Shown in pieces: positions 19,423 to 27,176 of a stretch of 64,000 nucleotides of DNA (its first letter is position 1; each line of letters starts with the position of its first letter). Origin of the DNA: Nocardia paucivorans NBRC 100373 (GTDB lineage Bacteria; Actinomycetota; Actinomycetes; Mycobacteriales; Mycobacteriaceae); NCBI RefSeq assembly GCF_000308675.1, contig NZ_BAGE01000041.1:1-64000 (forward strand). Direction: 5' to 3'. The translations under genes were made by a program, and so were the position numbers. Under the pieces are notes generated by a model that saw only the letters and a program-made list of their open reading frames with translations, did not search any database and had not been told where the DNA came from.

Positions 19423-21279
19423 TCACCACACCCGGTATTCGACGGTCCCGGTATAACCCGTGGCCCGTCCGGTGATCACGGTCAGCCGCAGAGACCACCG
19501 ACCGGCCAACGGGACATGGGTGGGGCGGGACACGAAATAGTGGGGGGCGAGCTCCACCGGTTCGACCCGACGAAAAGCGATATCAATCGGTCCCAGATCA
19601 CCGTCCGCACGGACGAGGCGGGCGGTGACCTCGGACGCATCGATCGGGTGACCATCCGTGTCGTACAGGCGAACCGTCAGTTCCTGTTTCCCCGCCGCCG
19701 CACCGTCCACGGCGATATCCGCGCGCACCGGCCCCAAGTCGATGACCAGGGTGGTCGGGGGATCATAGGCATCACGTGCGGGCGTGACCCCGGCCAGCGC
19801 GGCCGTGACCGCCAGCACGGCCAGCTGCGCACCCAACTCGACCCGCACCACCACCGTGGGATTCGCGCGGCTGCGGACCATTCTATGGGCGATCGCCGCC
19901 GCGACGACGGCGACAAGCACCAGGACGAGCTTCAGCAACAGCAGCCGTCCCCAGTCGGTGGCCCATAGTGCGGGCACGGGATACACCGAACGCCAGGCCT
20001 GATAGGTACCTGTGATCGCGAGTACCGCAACGGCGCCCAGCGCGATACCGCCGAACCGGGACGGCCATGCGATCGGTCCGGCGCGGCGCCACACCAGCAC
20101 TGCGAGGACGAGACCACCCACCCACACCGACATGGCGACCAGATGCGCGACCGTAGCGGCGATCGCGGCGTATCGTTCCGGTCCGGAGATGGCGTGGCCC
20201 GCGAATACGGTCGATCCCACGATCACCGGTACCGCCATCGACAACGCGACCCGGCGGGCCGGGAACACCGCGGGCACGACGGCGGCCACCGCTCGGACCA
20301 GCATCGCCACCCCCGGCGTCGAGGTGACCGCCTGCCACCACACCCGAGGGTCGGTCCATCCGTCCGCAGCGCCGAGCCGGGCGGGTATCGCCGCCACGAT
20401 GAGCATCGAGCTCACCGCAGTTGTGACGGCACCGATCCTGATCAGTTGCGCCACCGCCGGAGCGAAAACCCGGTCCCGGTGGCCGAGCCGGGCCACGACG
20501 GGGATACCGACCACCAGCGCCATACCGAGATACGCGAAACCGGCGAGGATGCGAACCACCGTGTCCGCGGCAACCGATACCGGATCGCGCGGCGGGTCGC
20601 CCGAGGTCGTATCGGGAGATACCCCGATACCGAAGACGCTGGACCCACCGACCGTATGCCCGTCGGCCGACAGCACCGTCCAGCCGAGCAGATAGGTGCC
20701 GTCCGGCAGGTCCGGGAACAGAGCAACCGAAACGGTGTGCGCGTTGTCCGCGTAGACCGGCTCACCGGTGTCGACTCGTCTTCCGTCGCCGTCGACCACC
20801 GTGATCCCCGTATCCGCCACCGTCACGGGTTCGTCGAACATCACCGAGACCTGTCGCGGTGTGGTGTCGACGGTCGCCCCATACGCGGGGTCGGTGCCGA
20901 CGAGCGCGGCATGGGCCGCCGCCGGTGCGGTGGCCCACCAGAGGAGGGCCACCGCCATGACGAGCACCGCCGCAATCCGAGGCCTCGTTCCCGAACCGAC
21001 CGCCCGGCGAACGAACGGAGCCCATCGGGCCCTTCGACCGGGCCGCGGACGGAGCGGAAATACGATCCGGTACCCCGAGCCCGATGAGCCGAAAACGCGC
21101 ACCGCTCCGATACGCCGGGATCCGGGCGATATCGCCGACCACACCCGCGCATTCGGCGGGATCCGGTATGTCGCGGTCGGATCGTTTCCTCCCGACGCAC
21201 GGGTCGGTTGCTCACCTTCGTCCCGAAATCCGCGGGTACCACCGTGGTGCGGGTGGGCGGCCACAACCGGTTCGCTCAT
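19423..21279 (-). CDS. Copper-resistance protein: CopC domain fused to CopD membrane domain
   Basis: The frame has 618 residues. After a hydrophobic signal (RIAAVLVMAVALLWW) it reads AAAHAALVGTDPAYG, so cleavage would leave the N-terminal His of the CopC copper site. SADGHTVGGSSVFG at the end of that domain is the other CopC hallmark. A CopD-like eight-helix membrane region follows, with conserved His/Trp positions (AHLVAMSVWVGGLVLAVLV, GTYQAWRSV), then a C-terminal soluble beta domain (YDTDGHPIDASEV, RWSLRLTVITG) as in Bacillus YcnJ. The ATG at 21279 overlaps the ycnI stop as ATGA but gives about 104 odd, Arg/Pro-rich residues before the signal. A GTG at 20967 would remove them (514 residues). 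It is the last gene of the ABC-YcnI operon. Confidence 0.85.
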   Translation of the reverse strand: MSEPVVAAHPHHGGTRGFRDEGEQPTRASGGNDPTATYRIPPNARVWSAISPGSRRIGAVRVFGSSGSGYRIVFPLRPRPGRRARWAPFVRRAVGSGTRPRIAAVLVMAVALLWWATAPAAAHAALVGTDPAYGATVDTTPRQVSVMFDEPVTVADTGITVVDGDGRRVDTGEPVYADNAHTVSVALFPDLPDGTYLLGWTVLSADGHTVGGSSVFGIGVSPDTTSGDPPRDPVSVAADTVVRILAGFAYLGMALVVGIPVVARLGHRDRVFAPAVAQLIRIGAVTTAVSSMLIVAAIPARLGAADGWTDPRVWWQAVTSTPGVAMLVRAVAAVVPAVFPARRVALSMAVPVIVGSTVFAGHAISGPERYAAIAATVAHLVAMSVWVGGLVLAVLVWRRAGPIAWPSRFGGIALGAVAVLAITGTYQAWRSVYPVPALWATDWGRLLLLKLVLVLVAVVAAAIAHRMVRSRANPTVVVRVELGAQLAVLAVTAALAGVTPARDAYDPPTTLVIDLGPVRADIAVDGAAAGKQELTVRLYDTDGHPIDASEVTARLVRADGDLGPIDIAFRRVEPVELAPHYFVSRPTHVPLAGRWSLRLTVITGRATGYTGTVEYRVW

Positions 21280-22037
21280 TCGGCGGACTTGCGGCGCGCC
21301 AGGGGCAGTCCGGCGAGCACGAGCGACAGTCCGGCGAGCACGAGCGCGACGAACGCGACGACCAATGCCAACCGGCCGATCCCGGTGTCGTCGGCATTCG
21401 GTTCGTCGTGTCCCGGATTCACATCGGTGGTTTCCCGCTCTCGCGCCGCACCGTGCGCATGGTCGGAGGCGGGGTCGGAGAGCCGCAGGATCGGAGCGGG
21501 TTTATCCGGTTCGGTGCCGTCGAAACTCTGTTCCACCCAGGAGACGACGGTGCCATCGCTGTAGGTCTGGATCGTGGGCAGCGCCAATGTGGGCACCGCG
21601 GGCAATGGACCCACCTGCAGGCGGAACTCGGCGAACTCGCCGGGATGGATCGCGGACGCCTCGTCGCGGGCGCGGAAGGTCACCGAGGAGACAGCCTCGG
21701 TGACAGTGCCGCCGTGGTCGTCGGTGACCGGAGTGGGCAGGGCGGTTCGGCGCACCGTGACCTCCCATCCCGGAGTGGTTTCGGCGCGGACCGTGGCCAT
21801 GGGATACCGCTCGGGTAGAACCACTTCCAACGCCACCGTGCTCGCGGTCGTCGATTCGGTCGGAACCCGCAGGGTCACCACCGCGCTCCGCCCGGCCACC
21901 GCGTCCACGGCCGAGGCCGTCACATGGGCCGATGCCACTGCCGCCGTGACCGACTGCGCACCGGACACGACGAATGCGAGCAACACGGCGAACGCTCGTC
22001 GATACCTCATCGATCGACTCCCCGTACCGGCGCTCAT
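21276..22037 (-). CDS. YcnI-like copper-binding protein (DUF1775), membrane-anchored
   Basis: The protein has 253 residues: a signal peptide (residues about 14-36) ending ASA, then mature HVTASAVDA. YcnI of Bacillus binds Cu(II) through that N-terminal His, and the exposed position is kept here. The DUF1775 beta domain spans residues about 37-180 (TTPGWEVTVRRT, GEFAEFRLQVGPLP). A His/Asp/Glu-rich stretch (residues about 190-218, including DHAHGAARE) precedes a C-terminal transmembrane helix, so the domain is exposed outside the membrane. The ATG overlaps the stop of the ABC ATPase gene, and the stop overlaps the CopC/D start: both junctions are ATGA. This coupling ties the copper proteins to the transporter. 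Confidence 0.85.
   Translation of the reverse strand: MSAGTGSRSMRYRRAFAVLLAFVVSGAQSVTAAVASAHVTASAVDAVAGRSAVVTLRVPTESTTASTVALEVVLPERYPMATVRAETTPGWEVTVRRTALPTPVTDDHGGTVTEAVSSVTFRARDEASAIHPGEFAEFRLQVGPLPAVPTLALPTIQTYSDGTVVSWVEQSFDGTEPDKPAPILRLSDPASDHAHGAARERETTDVNPGHDEPNADDTGIGRLALVVAFVALVLAGLSLVLAGLPLARRKSAE
21306..21346. repeat. 21-bp tandem repeat inside the ycnI anchor helix
   Basis: Two consecutive copies of a 21-bp unit (21306-21326, 21327-21347) differ in the last base. They encode LVLAGLS/LVLAGLP in the C-terminal membrane helix. The repeat is in frame and lengthens the helix by seven residues. Confidence 0.6.
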
Positions 22038-22915
22038 CCGACGAACCCGCCCGATTGTCCGAGCAGCCCGAGAATATCGCGCCGCAGCCGCAGATAGTCG
22101 GGATCGTCGTGGTCACGCGGGCGCGGCAACTCGATGGGCAGATCCCGCACTATCTTTCCGGGGCGGGGCGTCAGTACGACCACCCGGTCGGCCAAGCGCA
22201 GTGCCTCGTCGACATCGTGGGTCACCAGGACCGCGGTGAAACCGTCCTGTTGCCACAGTCGCGCTATCTCGGTTTGCATCGTGGCCCTGGTCAGGGCGTC
22301 GAGCTTGCCGAGCGGTTCGTCCAGTAGGAAAAGCCGCGGCCGGTTCACCAGGGCCCGCGCCAACGCCACCCGCTGGGCCATACCCCCGGACAATTGCGCG
22401 GGAAACGCATCGCGGAAACCGTCGAGTCCGACGAGCGCCAATGTTTCGGCGATACGTTCCCGATCGGCGACCTGGGTGCCGCGGGCCTGCGGACCGAGTG
22501 CGATGTTCTGTTCCACGGTGCGCCAGGGGAACAGCGTCGGGTCCTGAAACATCAGGGCGCGATGCGGATGCGGTCCACGGATCGGATCGCCGTCGGCGCG
22601 TAGCTCACCGCGGGAGGGCCGCTCCAGGCCTGACAGCAACCGCAGCAGGGTGGATTTACCACAGCCGGACGGCCCGAGCAGCGCGACGAACTGGCCGGGT
22701 TCGATACGCAGCGATATGTTCGTCAGCACTCGCAGTCGCCCGAGTTCCTGGGCGCGGGTCGGGGTCGGCGCCGGACGTCCGAGCAGTCGATCCGCCAAGG
22801 TGCGTTTTCGCGCCGCGGCCACGCGGAACTGGTGGGACACCCCTTCGATCTCGATGGCGCTTCCGCGGACGACACCGGAATCGCCCACCAGGCCCCGCAC
22901 ATCGGAATTCACCAT
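22034..22915 (-). CDS. ABC transporter ATP-binding protein (nitrate/sulfonate/taurine-type)
   Basis: The protein has 293 residues. Walker A is GPSGCGKST, the Q-loop is MFQDPTLFPW, the signature is LSGGMAQRVALARAL, and Walker B is LFLLDEPLGKLDALT followed by the switch His in VTHDVDEAL. The DEPLGKLD sequence and the length match the SsuB/TauB/NrtD group, which pairs with SsuA-like binding proteins such as the one upstream. A 35-residue insert with RLLGRPAPTPTR lies before Walker A. The start is ATG 22915; a GTG at 22912 forms a GTGA overlap with the permease stop and is an equally possible start. The stop overlaps ycnI. Confidence 0.9.
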   Translation of the reverse strand: MVNSDVRGLVGDSGVVRGSAIEIEGVSHQFRVAAARKRTLADRLLGRPAPTPTRAQELGRLRVLTNISLRIEPGQFVALLGPSGCGKSTLLRLLSGLERPSRGELRADGDPIRGPHPHRALMFQDPTLFPWRTVEQNIALGPQARGTQVADRERIAETLALVGLDGFRDAFPAQLSGGMAQRVALARALVNRPRLFLLDEPLGKLDALTRATMQTEIARLWQQDGFTAVLVTHDVDEALRLADRVVVLTPRPGKIVRDLPIELPRPRDHDDPDYLRLRRDILGLLGQSGGFVG

Positions 22916-23925
22916 CGCACCAGGTCTTTCTCCCAGATCAGCACTCGGTTGCGTACTCGGAACAGCACCAGCATCAAAGTGCGGCAGACCACCACCATGA
23001 TGATGATCGCGGCATACATGCGCGGATAGGCGGCCCACCCCTTGGTCCATTGGATGTACCATCCGAGTCCGTTGTCCACCCCGAGCAGTTCGGCGACGGC
23101 GAGCGCGCCGAGCGAGGCACCCAGCCCCATGAACAGTCCGGTGAAGATGCTCGGCAGCGCACCGGGTACCGCCACCCGCCAGATGAGAAACCGTTTGGAC
23201 GCGCCGAGGGTTTGGGCGACGTCGAAATAGCCGCGGGGGACCCCGGCGATACCGGCCCTGGTGAGCACCGCGACCGGGAACCACACCCCGAAGGCGACCA
23301 TGAAGACACTGCCGCTGTAGGTACTCGGGAACAGAACGAGCACCACCGGTAGCAGAGTGCCCGCGGGCACCGGCCCCGCGGTCTGGAGCACCGGGTTCCC
23401 CCAGTAGGACGCGATCTTCGACCAGCCCATGGCGATACCGGTGCTCACCCCCGCCACCGAACCGATGACGAACCCGGTCAGCAACAGGACCAGGGAATGC
23501 CAGGTGCTCGCGGCCAGAATCTCGGCATCGGTGTAGAACACCAGCAGCATCTGCTGCGGCGAGGCGAAATGCGGCGGCCGCAGCAATCCGGTTTTGGCGG
23601 TACCGAACTCCCACACCAGCATCCATACGCCGATGAGGCCGATCCACGGGGTCCGGTACCGCAGCCGCAGGGCGGCTTCCCGGTTCCGGTATCCGAACAC
23701 GGCCCACCCGGTCAGGGCCACCGTCCACAGGGCGAAGAGGATGCCCACCGCCAGGGGGTCGGCGACGTCCAGGGCGTCCGGGACGAACAAGGTCGCCCCC
23801 GATGTGAGCACCCATATCGACCAGGTGCATACGAAGCCGAGGGTCGGTGGATAGCGTCTACGGCCGCCGCCGGTCGGGGGCGTCGGGGACCGTGGCACGG
23901 TGTCGATGGTGCTGGTGGTCGTCAT
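22909..23925 (-). CDS. ABC transporter permease (SsuC/TauC-like)
   Basis: The protein has 338 residues. Two extra N-terminal helices (residues about 30-80) precede the usual six-helix BPD_transp_1 core, which begins near PWIGLIGVWMLVWEFG. The cytoplasmic EAA-type coupling loop is FDVAQTLGASKRFLIWRVAVPGALP-like, near residue 240, and is the contact for the ATPase. The gene starts 7 bases after the stop of the binding protein and overlaps the ATPase start. The two extra helices are longer than in E. coli SsuC. Confidence 0.9.
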   Translation of the reverse strand: MTTTSTIDTVPRSPTPPTGGGRRRYPPTLGFVCTWSIWVLTSGATLFVPDALDVADPLAVGILFALWTVALTGWAVFGYRNREAALRLRYRTPWIGLIGVWMLVWEFGTAKTGLLRPPHFASPQQMLLVFYTDAEILAASTWHSLVLLLTGFVIGSVAGVSTGIAMGWSKIASYWGNPVLQTAGPVPAGTLLPVVLVLFPSTYSGSVFMVAFGVWFPVAVLTRAGIAGVPRGYFDVAQTLGASKRFLIWRVAVPGALPSIFTGLFMGLGASLGALAVAELLGVDNGLGWYIQWTKGWAAYPRMYAAIIIMVVVCRTLMLVLFRVRNRVLIWEKDLVRW

Positions 23926-23932
23926 AATGGCG

Positions 23933-25117
23933 TCACCAGCTCAGGCCCAGATCGACGTACACCTTGTCCGCGAGGGCCCGCGGATCGGTTTTCTTGTCGA
24001 GGTAACCGGTTTTGGCGAATTTTTCGATGCCCGGGATGATCTCGTCCTTCAGTCGGGCCGCCGAGGGGTTGAAACCATAGGTCTTCAGGATGGCCTCGAT
24101 GGTGTCGCGGTCCGCAGCCGCGTACTGGTTGTCGACCTCGATGGCCGCGGTCTGCGCAATATTGGCGCCCGCCCATCGACTGCCCTCGGCCCATGCGGTG
24201 ACCAAGGAACGCGCGATATCGGGTTCCTCGCGCAGCAGTCGCCCGTTCAGCACGGTCGCGCAGCAGTACAGCTGCCGGTTGGGCCCCTGGCTGTTGTTGG
24301 TCAGCTCGCGGGCCTTACCGCTCAATGTCGGCAGGAGGGCTATCGGGTCACCGGCGGCGATCGCCACGACCTCTCCGCGCTCCAGCGCATCGGGCAGCTG
24401 GTCGACGGCGAAGACCCGCCAGTCCACGTCCTGGCCGGGATCGATACCGGCATCGACCAGATCCAGGGAGAAGAACGACATCGCCGAATCCCCGATCGCC
24501 GCGACCCCGATCCGTTGGCCCCGCAGGTCGGCCACCGAGCGTAGCGGGCTGTCGTGGGGGACGACTATGCGCAGACATCCCTCGTGCAACCCGGCGGCGA
24601 GTTTGGCATCGATTCCTTGTTCGATGGGTTTGAGCCAGGAGAAGAAGATACCGGGCGCGGCATCGAGTTTCCCGGCGCCGACCGCGTCCTTGATCTCGTC
24701 GTTGCCGGTTTTGATTATCTCCACGTCCAGGCCGTGTTTCTCGAAGATCTTCTGGTGGTGCGCGACGTAGAGCGGCGCCTCGCACACCCCGCCGCCGTAG
24801 CCGATCTTCAACGTACGGGAAACCCCGCCGGCGCCCGGGGTTCGGCGCGCGGTGAGCCAGGCGGCGAATCCGCCGCCCGCGACGATCGACGCGGCGAGCC
24901 CGGCTCCCGCGAGAAGTTGCCGCCGTGACAGCGTTATGTCCTCCGGCTCGAGCGGGGCCTCGAGATCCTCGTCCTCGAGGTCCTCGGGAACTTCCGAAAC
25001 GGTTGCCGGACCGCGATCGGGTTGCGCCGGCGCCGCGGGAACCGCGGTCTCCCCCGGCGAAACCGGCCGCCCGGTTGTCCCGAGCGTCTCCTGTCGCTCG
25101 TCGGTCTCGTCGGACAT
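23933..25117 (-). CDS. ABC transporter substrate-binding protein with Tat-type signal (SsuA/NMT1-like)
   Basis: The protein has 394 residues. ATG 25117 is preceded by GGGAGG, and the longer open frame upstream is not coding-like. Residues 1-60 are acidic and Pro-rich. A twin-arginine motif SRRQLL (R65, R66) and a hydrophobic stretch then direct export or anchoring through Tat. The periplasmic-type binding domain reads like the NMT1/SsuA family: GYGGGVCEAPLYVAHHQKIF, FFSWLKPIEQG, LRGQRIGVAAIGDSAMSFFS. Unusual for that family are the Cys in GGGVCEAP, a CC pair (YCCATVLNG) and the His pair in YVAHH near the ligand-binding mouth. These would suit a metal or thiol-containing ligand. It is the first gene of the operon leading to YcnI and CopC/D; the ligand is unknown. 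Confidence 0.85.
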   Translation of the reverse strand: MSDETDERQETLGTTGRPVSPGETAVPAAPAQPDRGPATVSEVPEDLEDEDLEAPLEPEDITLSRRQLLAGAGLAASIVAGGGFAAWLTARRTPGAGGVSRTLKIGYGGGVCEAPLYVAHHQKIFEKHGLDVEIIKTGNDEIKDAVGAGKLDAAPGIFFSWLKPIEQGIDAKLAAGLHEGCLRIVVPHDSPLRSVADLRGQRIGVAAIGDSAMSFFSLDLVDAGIDPGQDVDWRVFAVDQLPDALERGEVVAIAAGDPIALLPTLSGKARELTNNSQGPNRQLYCCATVLNGRLLREEPDIARSLVTAWAEGSRWAGANIAQTAAIEVDNQYAAADRDTIEAILKTYGFNPSAARLKDEIIPGIEKFAKTGYLDKKTDPRALADKVYVDLGLSW

Positions 25118-25205
25118 CGCCCGATTGCCTCCCTCTGCACCGGTGCCCACCCACGGTCGGCACGCGCCGAGCGGGGGCACCGCCAATCTCGCTGTGGCAC
25201 ATGAA

Positions 25206-25230
25206 CGGTGGATATCGCGGTTATCCACCG
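25206..25230. promoter_or_regulatory. 9+9 bp palindrome upstream of the ABC-YcnI-CopCD operon
   Basis: CGGTGGATA (25206-25214) and TATCCACCG (25222-25230) are perfect reverse complements around a 7-bp centre. The element is 89 bp upstream of the ATG of the binding-protein gene. Size, symmetry and position fit an operator for a dimeric regulator. Confidence 0.6.
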
Positions 25231-25299
25231 AGGTGACCGTACACGTGGGTGTTCCGCGGCCGGTTCGCGGGCAACGGGTCGACGGACCGGTTCCGAACA

Positions 25300-25316
25300 G
25301 GCGGTGGTCCACCGCC
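25300..25316. promoter_or_regulatory. 8+8 bp palindrome, second possible operator
   Basis: GGCGGTGG and CCACCGCC flank a single T. It shares the CGGTGG/CCACCG core with the palindrome at 25206-25230, 90 bp away. It could be a second site for the same regulator, or simply a GC-rich hairpin. Confidence 0.4.
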
Positions 25317-25686
25317 GAGCACGCCCTTCGCGATCCCGGGTCCCGATGCCGCTCGAGCGGGCCCACCGGTCCCGGTCCACATTCCATACCTCTCGATGTG
25401 TGATTGTGATGAACACCACCGAATCTCGCGAGCAATTCGTCCCGACATTGCGCGGGGGACGCGAGAACCGCTCTCATACCGGGTATCTCCGACCGCCGTT
25501 TCTCACTCACCATGGGGAACGGCCGGTGATCCGTCCGGGCACGGCTCTGTGATCGAGAACGCCGGCCCGATCACGTTTGCCACGGGGCCTGCCGGGTAGT
25601 CAAACAGTGGCTCTCTCGTCGAAACACCATCCGGGTGATTACGAAGGGGGGCGAGTTGACGAGCATCGGGTGGCTAGGAGAAGTGG

Positions 25687-26661
25687 GTGTCTGTTGTTCT
25701 CGTGCTTCAGGCACGGGGTCTCGGTGATCTGCTCACCGCGGTCCCGGCGCTGCGTGCGCTGCGCCGGAACAGGCCCAATGATCACCTCGTGCTCGCCGCA
25801 CCGCCTCGCCTGCGGGCCATCGTCGATCTGATCGCCACCGTCGACGATATGGCGCCGATCACCGTACCGAACAGTCTGCGCTGGGACGGCCCGGCCCCCG
25901 ATCTGGCGGTGAATCTGCACGGCCCGGGGACCACCGCCCTGGTGGAGCTGGTCAAAACCGGGGCCCGCCGTATCCTCAGCTACCGGAATCCGGCCTTCCC
26001 GGAGATCCCCGGCCCCGAATGGCAGGCCGATCGCCATCTGATCGATCGGTGGTGCCACCTGCTCGAATTCGATGGCATCGGCGCCGATCGACGCAACCTC
26101 GGCCTGGTTCCGCCGGTGGCCACCACCAGTCACCGCGGCAGCGTGGTCGTGCACATCGGCGCGGGCGCGGCCGCGCGTCGCTGGCCGGGCGACCGGTTCG
26201 CGGCGGTAATCCGGCACCTGCTGGTACTGGGCCGCGAGGTCGTCGTCACCGGTGACGAGTTCGAACGTGATCGCGCCCTCGATATCGCAGCCCGGGCCGG
26301 GCTGTCGGTGGAGCGAGTATTGGCCGGTGAGCAGAACCTCATCGAACTGGCCGCGACCGTGGCCGAGGCGGCGTTGGTGCTGTGCGGCGATACCGGTGTT
26401 GCTCATCTGGCCACCGCCTTCGGCACCCGCACCGTACAACTTTTCGGTCCCACACCGCCGAGTCAGGTCGGACCGCCGCCGCATCTACTCGGCAGGCACG
26501 AGGTGCTGTGGGCGAATCGGACCGGTGATCGTGAGGCCGACACCCCCGACCCGGGACTGTTGCGGATCGGGGTGGGCGAGGTCATCGCGGCCGTGGATCG
26601 GCAGTTGACCACGCGCAGTCGCACCGAATCCAATCGGATGTCCTACCGCCGGGTCGGCTGA
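25687..26661 (+). CDS. Glycosyltransferase family 9 (heptosyltransferase-like)
   Basis: The protein has 324 residues. GTG 25687 is used, with AGGAG six bases before it. The N-terminus LVLQARGLGDLLTAVPALRAL is the acceptor-side motif of ADP-heptose transferases. The nucleotide-sugar half has VHIGAGAAARRWPGDRF, VVVTGDEFER and LVLCGDTGVAHLATAFGT (residues about 230-247), the GT9 hallmark. Actinobacteria have no LPS heptose, and GT9 proteins there act on undefined glycans, so the substrate is unknown. The 3' end overlaps the convergent ArsR gene by 19 bp. Confidence 0.88.
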   Translation: MSVVLVLQARGLGDLLTAVPALRALRRNRPNDHLVLAAPPRLRAIVDLIATVDDMAPITVPNSLRWDGPAPDLAVNLHGPGTTALVELVKTGARRILSYRNPAFPEIPGPEWQADRHLIDRWCHLLEFDGIGADRRNLGLVPPVATTSHRGSVVVHIGAGAAARRWPGDRFAAVIRHLLVLGREVVVTGDEFERDRALDIAARAGLSVERVLAGEQNLIELAATVAEAALVLCGDTGVAHLATAFGTRTVQLFGPTPPSQVGPPPHLLGRHEVLWANRTGDREADTPDPGLLRIGVGEVIAAVDRQLTTRSRTESNRMSYRRVG

Positions 26662-26990
26662 GACAGGGATGGGCCACCCGATGCGGTTCGAGCCTCATCG
26701 AGCGCTGCCGCGTAGGAGGCCAAGGCACTCGGCCAGAACTGTTCCAGATAGTCGCGCACATCACCGAGGCCCCGAGGGTCCAGCGAATACAGCCGCCGAT
26801 TGCCCGCCGACCGCACCAGCACCAGCCGTGCGTCCCGGAGAACCCGCAGGTGCTGCGAGGCCGCCGAGCTACTGACCCCAACGGCCCGGGCCAGCTGACC
26901 GACCGAGTGCGGTCCGGCCCGTAAGGTCTCGACCATCGACCGACGGGTCGCATCCGCCAGCGCTACCAGGGCGTCCACCCTGTAAGTCAC
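26643..26990 (-). CDS. ArsR-family transcriptional regulator
   Basis: The protein has 115 residues. The winged helix spans residues about 8-80: LVALADATRRSMVETLRAG, SVGQLARAVGVSSSAASQHL (recognition helix) and a wing with RSAGNRRLYSLDPRGL. There is no Cys-rich metal site (no CxC in the recognition helix), so it resembles the non-metal ArsR group that begins with a DATRR motif. The start is one of two consecutive GTGs (26990 or 26993). Neither has a Shine-Dalgarno, and CACTAT lies about 8 bases upstream, suggesting a leaderless transcript. It is convergent with, and overlaps, the GT9 gene. Confidence 0.85.
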   Translation of the reverse strand: MTYRVDALVALADATRRSMVETLRAGPHSVGQLARAVGVSSSAASQHLRVLRDARLVLVRSAGNRRLYSLDPRGLGDVRDYLEQFWPSALASYAAALDEARTASGGPSLSQPTRR

Positions 26991-27176
26991 CACTGAAATA
27001 GTGTGGGCGATTCGGGCGGACCCCGGCAAATACCTTTTGCACTTCATTCCCCCTGGTAGAAGCATTAAACCTCGGGTTCGTTATCGTTCGGTGACAATGC
27101 GCCGGGCAGTTCACCGTCACGTGACAGTTCCCACAGAGTTCCCCCAGGTCACGGATTCGGTCGTAACTTCATTGGC

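Larger units (their letters stand above)
25118..25686. other. Divergent intergenic region with two palindromes
   Basis: This 569 bp region lies between the minus-strand ABC-YcnI operon and the plus-strand glycosyltransferase. Open frames here are Arg/Pro-rich shadows without ribosome-binding sites; I see no gene. Two palindromes (25206-25230 and 25300-25316) are listed separately. The 3' end carries AGGAG (25676-25680) for the downstream GTG start. Confidence 0.55.

Noticed and set aside
25118..25686. Several short open frames, including one beginning MCDCDEHHR, as possible small genes
   Set aside because: No ribosome-binding sites, atypical composition and no match to any family I know; more likely regulatory DNA.
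27000..27176. c-di-AMP (ydaO-type) riboswitch before the M23 peptidase
   Set aside because: Actinobacterial cell-wall peptidase genes often have one, so I looked for its conserved segments. They are not present, and the space before the gene is too short.
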